This document shows, in pieces, positions 1 to 10,699 of a stretch of DNA of 64,000 nt. The notes beneath the pieces were generated by a model. The model was not told the DNA's origin and did no database searches. It was given only the letters and a program-made list of their open reading frames with translations. A program made the position numbers and the translations under genes. The stretch is from Porites lobata (Eukaryota; Cnidaria; Anthozoa; Scleractinia; Poritidae), in contig CALNXK010000030.1 in assembly GCA_942486035.1 (NCBI GenBank), forward strand, positions 15,001 through 79,000. Direction: 5' to 3'. How positions within the stretch are numbered: the first letter of the stretch is position 1; each line of letters opens with the position of its first letter.

Positions 1-351
1 ACATACAGGCCAATCAACATGCAAGATTTAGGGGAAGGGTGCAGGGGGTGCTCACCCCCTCCCTTGAGATGACGACCAACACGACACATTACGTTTACAG
101 CATTGCATTAACACTGTGCAGCCCGCTTTACAGTTATACAAAATCTGCTGTATCATTTGATATGTATTCTCAGCAGTTCACATTATGTTATTGCCTAGTC
201 AAAAGCCTTCTTCTTCGTATTCGCTTTTAAAATTTGTTTTACGTCACCAGTCAGTGACGTCATTCCTTAGTCAGTGGTGCACCCCCTCTAAAGAAAAATC
301 CTGGATCCACCCGTGATGTTTGTTACATGGCCTTAGCTCCCGCAAGTGTTC

Positions 352-470
352 TGTAGCTTAGTTGCAGAGCATCTGGATTAGTAACCTTGATAAGCGAGGC
401 CATAGGTTGGACTCCTATCTGGAGTACTAGGATTTATCTTCCTAGTCCCCTGTGTCACTGATTGAAAAAA
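352..470 (+). repeat. tRNA-derived SINE or tRNA pseudogene
   Basis: A polymerase III-type internal promoter is visible: an A-box-like TAGCTTAGTTG at 354-364 and a B-box-like GGTTGGACTCC at 405-415. The B box sits in a perfect T-arm (ATAGG / CCTAT, 7-nt loop). The anticodon stem and acceptor stem do not pair well and a tail of unrelated sequence follows, so this is a SINE head or decayed tRNA rather than a working tRNA gene. It lies just upstream of the first protease exon in the window. Confidence 0.5.
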
Positions 471-506
471 CATCTTTTTTTAACTTTTAACTGCTAAATT
501 GTTTAG

Positions 507-1977
507 GTGAGTGTGGCAGAACTGTGGTTACTCAGGGCCGAGTTATCGGGGGCGTAGATGGGCAACATGGATCATGGCCCTGGCAAGTTGGTCTGTACGT
601 AGGGGACTCTAAGTTCTCTTGCGGAGGCTCCCTCATTAAACCAGACTGGGTCTTAACAGCAGCGCATTGCATCGATCCAAAACTGCAAGTCAGCGATTAT
701 CGAGTTCGCTTGGGAGACTGCCATCGCTTCTATTATGACGGTACAGAGCAGGTCCGCAACGCGTCCAAAGTCATTGTGCATTCACAGTACCATCGTCCAT
801 ACCTTATCAACAACGACATTGCTCTCATCAAGCTCGATCGCCCAGCGTTGCTAAACAGTCACGTGAACACCATCTGTCTTCCTCAGCGTGGAATCAGTGC
901 ACCTTTAAATAGCACCTGTTATATTACAGGTAAGTTAAAATTTCTTCCGTTTATGTGTGTTCATAAATACTATTGATCAAGCGTGGGGTAACGTTGGCTG
1001 GATATTCCCTAAGTTCTTTGTAGCGTTTTTATGGATCAAGATGAAGTAGTGGTCTATAAAAACGCCAAAAATAACGAGGCTAATATTCCGACATATTCAC
1101 CAAACAAGCTTGTTCTATAAAGGATTTATTACTTGGCCAAAAAGATAATTATTTTTTGCGGGACTAACCCGGGAAATCCCGGGCGTGTCGCTTGGGTTGC
1201 CAAACAGAACACAGGGCTCGCTTCATCTTACCCACTCATGGATCAAACAGCTCTGAATTATGTTTGCGGTACGCTGAACACTCAGCAATCTAACTGTAGT
1301 ATGTTCTGCTAGTTGCCAATTGACTGAGATTATATAGCTCAATAGAGAGGAAAGTTTTGATTTAAAGTCCCGAACCCAAATTGCGCTCATTTTTCTTGAA
1401 AAGGAGAAAGAATTCACTGGGAGAGAGTTTAATTGAAATAGAACGTTTCTACCCATGTTTGCTCATGAGCCAAAGTTTACTAAATTATTTGAGGGGCGGT
1501 AGAGGAAGTAGAAAGGATTTATATTAACCAAGGTAAAATAACTTCTGCGAACATTATGGAAGCAAAACAATTTACTAATCGAGCCCAACAATTCTCTCTT
1601 TCTCTCCAGGATGGGGTAAAGTTAAATTTCCAGGAGGCTCTTACCACAAACTTCAACAAACCCAGCTGCCCCTCGTATCCAACAGGGAATGCTCAGCGAA
1701 GATCCTCGCTTCTCCGGTGGCGGGAAAACTACACATAACTAAACAAATGGTCTGCGCAGGAGAGCTGAACCCCACTCGATTGCAGGGTGGTTGTCATGGT
1801 GATAGTGGAGGTCCATTCGTTTGCAAAGACCCGCTATCTGGGAAGTTTATCTTGGAAGGAGCTGTTAGTTGGGGCTCTTCAAATTGTAATTTTATCCAAG
1901 AGAATAAACAATACACCGTTTTCGCTCGTGTCAGCGAGTTTCGTGATTGGATAGATCAGCAAATTGCCAATAACTAA
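507..1977 (+). CDS. Chymotrypsin-like serine protease (S1A), 3' part of gene
   Basis: Two exons, 507-929 and 1610-1977, join through a phase 1 GT-AG intron (930-1609) and end in TAA at 1975-1977. The first exon follows a good acceptor (GTTTAG at 501-506) and enters in phase 1, so the gene continues upstream, outside the window. The 262 complete codons cover the whole S1A domain: activation site Arg before VIGG, His in LTAAHC, Asp in NNDIALIKL and Ser in GDSGGP. Position 189 (chymotrypsin numbering), six residues before the Ser, is Gly, so the trypsin-type Asp is absent and chymotrypsin- or elastase-like specificity is likely. By family knowledge it is a secreted endopeptidase made as a zymogen. 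It is a tandem paralogue of the protease at 3821-10638, with identical exon boundaries; by analogy the missing 5' part would encode a signal peptide and perhaps CUB and ShK modules (inference). One oddity is a Cys (GDCHRF) where the paralogue has Trp. Confidence 0.88.
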
Positions 1978-2123
1978 ATCAAGTAATCGTTTTTACACGG
2001 AACGGACAGACAAAAATACCCGGCTTGACATTTTAAAGATCTTTTACTTTCATTTTTTATTCATGTCTTTGTTTCTGCGCAGACAACTGCACAAGAACTG
2101 TAATAATCTAAACATGAAGAAAG

Positions 2124-2129
2124 AATAAA
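2124..2129 (+). terminator. Poly(A) signal AATAAA after first protease
   Basis: Canonical AATAAA about 150 bases downstream of the stop codon at 1977; a plausible 3' end signal for the first protease. Confidence 0.45.
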
Positions 2130-2473
2130 CGGATTTGAACATCTTATCTAAGACCATTGTTATGTATTGCAAAAGCACACAAAACGCACGATCACTAGTT
2201 GATTAATTTTCTCTTTTGAATGCAGTTTATGGAGCGCATTTTAGTATAGCATGGGATCTTAGCAAGGGGTTGGAAAATTAGACACAGCGCGTCTTCCATA
2301 ATGATCTCCTGACTCCATCTTCTTTCCCCTTAAAAGAGCTGCCATTCCTAACATAAAATCAACACTAACGAAATTCTTCAACAGTTTTTTCAAACGTTTT
2401 GCGTTATTCTCTACCTGTGCCTTTTTCCAGAAATTAATTGGAAGAATAAAGCATACTAGTTATCGGACAGTTG

Positions 2474-3820
2474 TTAACCAACCAAATTAGCTGCATATAA
2501 ACAGAGTATCTCTACTACAATTTTCGACAAAACATATAGTAGAGATACACCTAATTTCAAAAATGCTAAAAAATGTAAAATATAAAAAGGAAACGCGTAA
2601 TTAATTAGGCTTACTAGTAATTTAAAGCACTTTAGATTCAGCTGTCGCATTTGTAACTTTTTTGACGGCTCGAAAAAAAACCGCCCCTGCTGCAAATTAT
2701 TGAACAGAGCCTTTTGTGGTTTATTAGTAAGCCTAGTTAATTTTCCTCTTTCCTTTTTCCTTTTAGCATTTTTCTGTGGCAACGTTATTGCAATTAAGCG
2801 TACATCAAGTGATTCAACAATTTCGAGAGATGAATAGAAGATTAAGTGGCCAGTGACAGATCCTCCACTCGTCTAAGTAACGGAATTTAAACTGATCTTA
2901 TTTCCAATAGTCAATTTTGTTGATTACTTACTTGATTTCCTTCTCTTAAACCTGGTTCTATAGGGGTTGCGGGGAAGGGGGGGACGCTTGATGACTGGTC
3001 GCGGGGGAAACAGTTAATTCTGTTTCCCGATTGAAACATTGAGATTCGAGGGAAAAGAAATTAACAGTTTGTCGAGGGGCAAGTCTTTAAGTGATTTGTT
3101 ATATAGCTGGAAACTTTGAACCTGGAAATTGACTAAACCTCGCCGTAACGGCGATCGTCGGTCAACATTCGCGGGTCACAAGGCACCGTTACCCTCTGGC
3201 GTCATAGATTTTGCAATGTTCCTCAGGGATTTTGGCGGGAAACAGTTTCATTGTTAGATGTCATGTGACCTCGAAGTAACCAATGAGAGTGCGCGCTGTT
3301 GGGAAAAAATTTCCAGTTATATATAACTGTTAACCGGGAGATACAGCTCAAAGAATACCTACAGTTTGAAGTATGTGAAGCCGTGAACGGAGTCTGGCAC
3401 TCTTGACACTCTTTAAAGAAGAACAAAGAAAAATCGATAACAAGTGAAACATTGTAAGGAATTTCATCGGGAATATTTGTTTAAAACAAAAACTGGGGAT
3501 TTCTTGCCAAGGAGATCTGTTTATTCAGGCAAAACCTAATACAAAAGAAGTTTAAAAAAAAGGACATTTGTTGGCTTATGGCAAAACTCTTAATACAAAG
3601 GTTTCATCCATTTAGCATCCAGTCTGTTTACTTTGTACGATTCCTGTGTTTAAACAGTGAAATGTTTAAACCTATTTTTGCACCTCTAAACCTCTATCAA
3701 ACAAAGCTGCCTGAACAGCTGATTCACTTGAAATGAGTATTTCTGCATGATAATACTTGTGAATTGTAGAGTAAGTAATCTTACCTTCTTCCCAACGTTG
3801 ACAACGTTAGAAACCTGGAA
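2474..3820. other. Intergenic spacer between the two protease genes
   Basis: AT-rich sequence with no convincing coding exon. Open frames on the - strand near 2474-2782 and 3223-3426 are low-complexity and have no family features. This spacer should contain the promoter of the second protease; I see no clear TATA box that decides it. Confidence 0.4.
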
Positions 3821-3875
3821 ATGTTTCGTATGTATATATCGAAAGGTCTTCTGTCATTTTTTTTCGTTACTTGGG
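3821..3875 (+). other. Signal-peptide exon of the CUB-ShK protease
   Basis: ATG at 3821 opens 18 codons rich in Leu, Ser and Phe and ends in phase 1 at a strong donor (G|GTGAGT at 3875/3876). Joined to the phase 1 acceptor at 4352 it gives a continuous hydrophobic stretch that continues as VFGLLSAG, a textbook secretory leader. A second in-frame Met lies at 3830. The start choice rests on phase match, hydrophobicity and splice consensus, not on transcripts. Confidence 0.7.
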
Positions 3876-6800
3876 GTGAGTAGACGTAAATTTCTGTACT
3901 TTCTAAATATCTAAATCTTGCTAAATCCATACCCATGTATTTTCACCCAAGAACTTTTATCGGGTTCAAAACAAGACAGTTGGTTGAGCTACCGAAAAAA
4001 ACTTGATTACCGGCGACGATGTAATGAAAATGTCAGTCTTTTTAAACAATCTCAGGAACATTTCGTAATAGTTACATTCAGAATGGAAAAAAGAAAAAAC
4101 GTCGTAGGCCAACAAATCTTATTATTTCACATGTTTGAAAACGTCTTCTCCTCTAAGTATGATGGAAGAAAACCGGAAATTAAAAAGACGTCTTCATGTA
4201 GTCTAATTTTTTTTGATACTTTTTAATTTTATCATTTCATTTAGGAAAGAACATTTAGTTAAATCAACACTATCGTCAACATTATGGTAAAAAAGAAAAG
4301 ATAAGTTGACATAACTAGAAAACTTAAAACTAAACGTCACATTTATTTTAGTCTTTGGTCTGTTGTCGGCTGGAAAAGTCAGTGATAAGTGCAGCAAAGA
4401 TGGTCTTGTTCTAACTAGTCTGTCAGGAAATATTTCCAGCCCAATGTTTCCGGATGTTTACCCACCCAGACAGACCTGCAGGTGGATTATTTCAGCTCCC
4501 CAAGGACACAGAGTGCAGCTCAGTTTCCACACATTTCAACTGGAAACATGTCTAATCCCCTTCATTTGCACTTGTGACTACGTTAGAATAAGAGATGGCA
4601 ATGATGAAAAATCTCCCAGTTTGGGAAAATTTTGTGGCGGTAACAAGCCCCCGTTCATCCAATCTTCTGGGCGATTTCTCTGGGTCGAATTCGTCACCGA
4701 TCGTACAAGAAACGAGAGAGGATTCAATGCAACTTACACTAATGTTGGTATGAAGTTTGTTTTCACTCTGTTCAGACCTTCTTCAGACCTTCTTACATTT
4801 CTGCAGTCATATCTCGTCAGTCAAAACCCTAGAACTCGAAAAATATCCGGGGGGGGGGGGAGATTTGGAGAATATAGCTACGAAAGTGGCGATAAAGCTC
4901 GTCGTCTCGCACAGGGCGTAGGCTTTTTGCATATTTTGGTAACACTTTTTTAGCCAGATACTATATCTGTATTTGTAAAAAGAGGAAATCGAAACCAATC
5001 TAGTGGAATTTTAAAACAACTAACATTTTTTTTTGAAATAGAATACAAAGCAATCCTTGATCTACCAAAAAAGTGGGACCTCCTTGTAAATATTCTTTAA
5101 ATACCTTTTTCTCACTTAGTTCGATCTTAAAATTCTTGAAAAACTAGCTCTCTTACTCCTGACACCTGCAGCTAATTCCTTCAGTTTTTATCGATTTTTT
5201 CCAGTCTATGTTGAATGTAATTAGCTAGTCAATAATGCTTAAATCATGTTACTCTGCTTTATACGTGGCTTTTATAGATGTACTTTGATTGATTATGTAT
5301 ATTACATTTTTTTTTGCACTAGGCTTTATTTATTTTCTTTTATTAATTTATATTTTTTGTGTCTGATGTAATAAATTGTTAAAATAATAATAATAAAACA
5401 CTTTCATATGGTGTTCAGGACTTAAACGCCAGTATTTTGAACCACAAAGGAATCCCTTAGGGTTTTGTCTGTTTAGTTTAGGAAATTAGAAGAAGAAAAC
5501 AAGAAAGAGAAAATCATTCAAGTGACACTTGCTGACTGATTGGTGGGACTTAAAAGATATTCTAAATAAGTTCGCGCCAAAATCGAGACTGTTCTGTAAA
5601 AGCGCCGTGACACGTCATCTACATGGAACTCCTGGTTTTGTCTTCACGTGCTTCACATTGGAGTCACCCCCTTGTATCTTGATTCATTATGAGTTAGATT
5701 TTTAGCGGACTTAGCAGCGATAATAGCCACTAGTGATTAACATATATATACTGGCGTCATTCAAAGGTTTCTAACACAAACATATCACCAAAGTAATTAA
5801 CTGTTCTATTTCCCACTGCTCCTGAACTCCATTGTTTTATAGTTTTCTGAGAAGAAGATATTGAAGATAAAGTTGAATTAAATACGACGATGACAACTAC
5901 TGCACTGAATTTTTAACGTTTATTTTTCAATTCGTCTTTGGCAATTTCCGTCATTTAATATTTTTGAAAGTTTAAAATAATTTAGATTTCTTTTAGCTTT
6001 TTGGGAAAGCTTGTGAAAAAGAGGACGTGGAGTGTGGTGGCAAAAAACGGTATGAAGAAAAGAAACAAAGACATCTGAAAAAGCAAAATAAAACGCCAGG
6101 TTTTCCCAGCTTTCTTTTTCATCTATAGTCAGACGTCATCAAGTGTTATAGTTCAGGCAGGATTGTTGATTTAGCTGTCTTCCTCTTCTTTTATCTTTTC
6201 CCTACACTCACTAGCTTTCCCTCTTTTTTGTTTCAATTTTAAGAAAAATTGTATAATACAGTGGAACCTCGATACAATGAACCTCTGTATTGAAGATAAC
6301 GAAGTTCTCGATAAAACGAATGATTTTCTTTACCCCACTGATTTTTTTTAAAAATTTATTTAATGAAAAAAAAATTAATTACAAATACTTGTTCTTTTAA
6401 CTATGAAAAATAATATATATATATATATATATAAAATAAATTTGTAAAGGAAAGACACTAAATTAAAAGGAAAAAGACGCAAACCTAATAAGTGAAACAG
6501 TATAACAGTGAAGTGTAGCTTAAAGGAATAAGTATTATGAAAATGAAAATTGCATTCACATATCTAAAGAAGTTTGTCCCATGTTTTTTTGAATTGCGAT
6601 AAGCGGATAGATCTAAAAGCTATGGTGCGAAGAATATCAGTTTTGTTGTTTACCCCACTGATAGCAAAATGTATGAAAAAAGAACCTCGATAACGAAACC
6701 TCGTTATAGCGAACCCATTTTGCCATTCCCTTGGCCCTTTGTTATATCCGTCGAGGTTCTACTGTAATGTAATTAACAGGCTGATTTAGCAATAGAACGG

Positions 6801-9800
6801 GAACGTGATTTGACTACGGGAAAGCGCGCGTAAAGGACTTAACGCGACTTCCGGTGCGCAATATTTGTCGCTCTGCCATTGGTCAAGCCAGTTAATTGCG
6901 CACGCCGTCGTCAACTGACGTTCCCGTTCTGTTGCTAAATCAGCCTTTTAATGGTAATAGGACTGAGTGGAGTCCGATTTGTTTAATCACGAGTATGATC
7001 ATAGAGGGCCACAAGTTTATCAGTTTTTTCATAACTGTCACGTGTTTACCCTCTTTAAATAAAGGCGTTACCTTACCGTACCTTACCAAATTGGACGACA
7101 CGGAGTTCTCTTACCTATTAATCATAACCATACCAAAATTTGTGACATTTTAAGCTTTTTTAATTTAAAACACAAGAATATCTGAGAATTTTTTTCCCAG
7201 CAGTTAAAAAAAGCCATTTAATCAAGTGCGCGCGAGCGATGGCGCGTACTGTCCAGTTACAAGGTAATTGGTAGCAAGGGATGGCGTAGTGGTGAGAGCG
7301 CTCGCCTCCCACCAATGTTACCTGGATTCCTTGTGTCGACGCCATATATATGTGGGTTGCGTTTGTTTTTGATTCTCTCCTTTGCTCTGACAGGTTTTTC
7401 TCCGGGTACTCCGGTTTTCCCCTCCCCACAAAAAACAGCATTTCCAAATTCCAATTCGACGAGGAATTAGGTAGACGAAGAACCACTTTGTGGATGTGCT
7501 ACCTCCAAATCATTATTTATTTATTTATTTTATTACAACGCATGAATCGTACTGTCCTATTACACTGTCCTATTAGTGCTGAAATCAGGACAGTTGATAG
7601 CCAATCAGATTTGAGAATTCTGTCATGGTTATGTTTAATAGAGAAAGATCTAGTACGGATCATTCAACTTAAGCATTCACCATTTTCACCGACACCATTA
7701 TGCACCTTGCTTACCCCCCAAAATTTTGCATAGACACTGTCTTCGAATTCTCTTGGGTCGAGAGAAGAAAAGCCATAACCAGGAGAAATTGGAACTGAAC
7801 AATGGTTGTGTAAAAATTTTGAGGGCGAACAAGGTGCATTGTGGTCTCTGTAAAAATAGTGAATTTATCTTAATTCATGTTCATTAGTTCGCGGTGTACA
7901 TTCATAATTATTTTCGCCTTCATCTATTACATTGAAAACATTTTAATGAAAAAAAAAAGACTTATCTTTTACTTTGTAGATTGCTTTGACGACGACAAGG
8001 ACTGTACAAGATATGAACAGAAAGGATATTGCTATGACCCAAGCAAATTTGACTACTCGAAGAGCAAATGTGGGAAGACTTGCAATCTCTGCGGCAAGTT
8101 ATTAATCAGAATAGTCACTTAGCACTCAATTTTAGGGCGTATAAGTCGCTAGAAAAGTTCCCGTTAGCTTTAAAATTTTTGCTTATGTCACCCTTACCTG
8201 TATGTTTTTTTAAAGCAAAAGGTACCTGCCTGTGATACTTGCAATAATGCTTAGAAGTCGCTCTTTAAAACAGGCTGAGTACCTGGCAGTAAAACGAATT
8301 CGTAAGAGGGCAAACGAACATGAATCGACCTATCACAACGAGGTCACGTTCACAATACAGGAGTTTGTCTTACCACGGTATTTCGTTAGTCAATCACAAA
8401 CGTGAGCGTTTCTTTATATTCAAGGCGTCCATCTGTTTAAGTTCGTTGCATTGTACACTTTTTAACTGATTATTATTTTTAACAGATGCCACTGGCCCTG
8501 AGTCTCTACCTGTCCGTGTAACTCCTGGAGCTGCACTAGGTAATTTGAAACTGATCATGCTCATTAAACATGTTAGGTAGTCAGATAGGTAAACGAACGC
8601 TGAAACGCACGGAGCAGCCTTGTCTACTGGTGTATTTCCCGCAGTTGTCTTTCTAGCTCCTTTGGTTGGTGTGCTGCATGGATCGGAGAGGTCAGTTCTG
8701 ATCCTAGCAAGCCCGAATTTTTTAGGCTTTCTGTTCGCAACTGCATAAGTTGCGTCTTGAACTGCGATGATCTTCTTTGTATTTAAATAAGAAAGACTTT
8801 TTTCCTTTGGAGTGTTAAAACAATTTTGGTTCTGACTGTGGCTTAAAAATTGATATTTGTGTTTCTTGCGCGTACGTTACTTCGTTTTTCAGGTGAATGT
8901 GGGGCGTCAGTCGTAACGCATGGTCGAGTTATTGGAGGTGAGGACTCTGTTCACGGTTCCTGGCCTTGGCAAGTGGGTCTGTACAATGGCGACGATAACA
9001 ACAAGTTTTTTTGCGGTGGTTCACTTATCAAACCTGACTGGGTCCTCACAGCTTCCCACTGTATCTCCTGGTTCATTAAACCTTCCGATTATCGTATTCG
9101 ACTTGGTGACTGGCATCGGTTTTATGTTGATGGTACCGAGCAAGTGCGCAATGTCTCCAAAATTATCACACATCCAAACTACCACAGACCAGTCTTGGTT
9201 AATAATGATGTTGCTTTGATCAAGCTTGACCGGCCTGTGGTTCTGAACAGTCACGTGAATACTGTCTGCTTGCCTAAGATGGGCGAACAGGTCTCTTTAA
9301 ACAGCACGTGCTTTATAACTGGTAAGAAATCAACTTTAAAATTGTCTACTTGCTACGTACTCATAAAGACTCCCAACACAAGAGTGTGTAATTAGCTCGC
9401 AATTACAATGACATAATTCATCATCACTTTTCTTTGTTTTAAATTACCACCTCGCCTCAGAATTATTGTAGCTCATGATGGTAGAGCTTTAATCTTCACT
9501 CCGGCAAGTCCAACACTTGTTGGGGATATATACAGCACTTATCATTAACTTTATGGTTGATTGAAATCAGCAGGATGCTATGATACAACTAAAAAATTCA
9601 ACTTGTGAGAAAAAGTAAAAGCCAACCTTTTACTACATTTAATAATATTTTAGCTTTTTTAAACCGCTGGGAGAAAATGCTGCGAAAAGGAACATCGCAC
9701 CCTCTCTCTTCTGTCGGTCACCCAGTTACTGAAATGTCCCTCTGTGCTAAGGGGTGTTATTATCTCTAAGCATGTCAGTCAATTTTTTGGTGGTTCCGGT

Positions 9801-10638
9801 TACAAATGCCCGACGGTATATCAGTAATTTCGCTCCCTACAAGTTCGCCCCCTACTTTCCAAGTTCGCCCCGTAATGGTAAAACTCCAAATTCTCTTCAT
9901 TCTAGTTAAATCACGACAAGTCATTTAGATATTCAACTAAAGCCAACTTGGGTTATTGAAGGAATTCTTTGCAGGAAGGAATCGAAGTTCGGGAAATTTT
10001 GAATGGAACACTAAACAGAGCGCTGGAGGTTGTCATGTCAAAGTATATCAATGTCTCTTGACGGTAGTTAGAATCAAAACGGCTGATGGATCGTGTTGTT
10101 TATTGTGAATATTTTACGGGCAAGAGATCATAATAGTCCCATTATGGCTCTTGACAAAGCTCATTCTGACTATGGGGTGAACTCGATTTGTTATGGGGCT
10201 AACTAGTAAGAGGTAACTCACTACGGAGCGAAACCACTGGCTTCTTCTTTAATAATTGCAGGCTGGGGAAAAGTAAAGCATCCTGGGGGTGCTTATCATA
10301 ATCTTCAACAGGCAAACCTTCCTCTGGTCTCTGATAAAGAGTGCTACGACAAACTGAAGCTCTCCCCAGTAGGAATCCTGCTCAACCTCACTCAGCAGAT
10401 GATATGCGCCGGCGAGCCTTACGGCGACGTTATGCGCGCAGGTTGTCATGGTGACAGTGGTGGACCATTTGTCTGCAAGGAATCATCATCCGGGAAGTTT
10501 GTTTTACAGGGCGTCGTGAGCTGGGGGTCTGGAAACTGTAATTTTGAGCAGGAGAACAAACAATATACGGTATTTGCTCGAATTAGCGAGTTGCGTCAGT
10601 GGATAGACGACACCGTTAAAATGTTTAGCTCCCAGTGA
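3821..10638 (+). CDS. Secreted CUB-ShK-chymotrypsin-like protease, complete gene
   Basis: Six exons: 3821-3875, 4352-4747, 7980-8093, 8486-8539, 8893-9321 and 10262-10638 (stop TGA). All five introns are phase 1 and the exons sum to 1425 nt, exactly 475 codons (474 residues). Exon 1 gives a hydrophobic signal peptide, with likely cleavage near residue 25. Residues about 32-149 form a CUB domain, with Cys in KFCGG and the GFNATYT end. Residues 152-188 form a six-Cys ShK module (C152, C159, C168, C181, C185, C188). A linker (189-207) precedes the S1A domain: R218 then VIGG, His262, Asp312, Ser415. Position 189 is Ala409, so trypsin-like specificity is not expected. By family knowledge it is a secreted zymogen; CUB and ShK modules usually mediate protein or matrix binding, and ShK can also affect channels. 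The intron after ShK starts with GC (8094-8095), the rest GT. It is the tandem paralogue of the 507-1977 gene. Substrate and tissue are unknown. Confidence 0.85.
6259..6764. mobile_element. Tc1/mariner (pogo/Tigger-type) MITE with TA duplication
   Basis: Ends CAGTGGAACCTCG and its inverted counterpart CGAGGTTCTACTG, flanked on both sides by TA (6257-6258 and 6765-6766). Inner sequence repeats 'gataacgaa'-type motifs and contains an (AT)n run at 6413-6432. No transposase frame is present, so it is non-autonomous. The family assignment rests on the terminal sequence and TA target. Confidence 0.65.
6413..6432. repeat. (AT)n microsatellite
   Basis: About ten AT dinucleotides in a row inside the MITE at 6259-6764. 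Confidence 0.8.
6777..6947. mobile_element. TTAA-target MITE (piggyBac/Kolobok-like)
   Basis: Inverted ends of about 28 bp share AGGCTGATTTAGCAA and AGAACGGGAACG with one internal mismatch. TTAA flanks both sides (6773-6776 and 6948-6951). The 171-bp element has no coding capacity and sits nine bases from the preceding TA-flanked MITE. Confidence 0.65.
7278..7532 (+). mobile_element. tRNA-derived SINE
   Basis: Starts GGGATGGCGTAGTGG, a tRNA-like head with A box, followed by GAGAGCGCTCGCCTCCC, a degenerate B-box region, a body containing TCCGGGTACTCCGG, and a 3' end of repeated ATTT (about 7512-7532). I recall this head-and-body arrangement from anthozoan SINEs but did no search. It lies in the CUB-ShK intron. 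Confidence 0.6.
7696..7844. repeat. Short fold-back repeat
   Basis: Arms 7696-7734 and 7808-7844 are imperfect inverted copies (TGCACCTTG / CAAGGTGCA, and matching AAAATTTT blocks). A related arm occurs singly in the duplicated repeat at 45,380 and 55,030, so it is a dispersed family. Confidence 0.45.
8094..8095 (+). other. GC splice donor after the ShK exon
   Basis: The boundary reads CTGCG|GCAAGT. A GC donor here gives phase 1, matching the acceptor at 8485/8486 and keeping the protein open. No GT with the right phase is found nearby. If unspliced, translation runs ten more codons to TAG at 8120-8122. Confidence 0.65.
8713..8783 (+). repeat. Dispersed repeat, copy A
   Basis: A stretch containing AACTGCATAAGTTGCGT and GATGATCTTCTTTGTATT closely matches 40,308-40,375 (GACTGCATAAGTTACGT, GATGATCTCCTCTGTATT). 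The common core suggests a dispersed repeat; its termini are not visible. Confidence 0.4.
9322..10261 (+). other. Last intron of the CUB-ShK protease
   Basis: Phase 1 intron between the His/Asp exon and the Ser exon, at the same position as the 930-1609 intron in the paralogue. It contains two 'AAGTTCGCCCC'-type short repeats near 9840-9875 and a 25-mer at 10131-10155 that recurs exactly at 52,855-52,879. Confidence 0.55.
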
Positions 10639-10687
10639 TTTTCCTTACGAGTTTCTGTGAAAATGTTAAGAGTTAATCCTGCAGATC

Positions 10688-10693
10688 AATAAA
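10688..10693 (+). terminator. Poly(A) signal AATAAA after CUB-ShK protease
   Basis: Canonical hexamer 50 bases after the TGA stop; a second AATAAA-like site follows about 40 bases on. Confidence 0.5.
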
Positions 10694-10699
10694 CGTGTC

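Larger units (their letters stand above)
4748..7979 (+). other. Long phase 1 intron of the CUB-ShK protease
   Basis: This 3.2 kb intron runs from a GT donor after the CUB exon to a TTTGTAG acceptor before the ShK exon. It holds a 12-G run near 4849-4860, AT-rich sequence, a Tigger/pogo-like MITE (6259-6764), a TTAA MITE (6777-6947), a SINE (7278-7532) and a short fold-back (7696-7844). No extra exon is evident. Confidence 0.6.

Noticed and set aside
352..430. Functional tRNA gene
   Set aside because: The T-arm is good but the acceptor and anticodon stems do not pair; better read as a SINE head.
7350..7733. 127-codon open frame in the CUB-ShK intron
   Set aside because: Overlaps a SINE and a fold-back repeat; no splice sites of matching phase and no domain.
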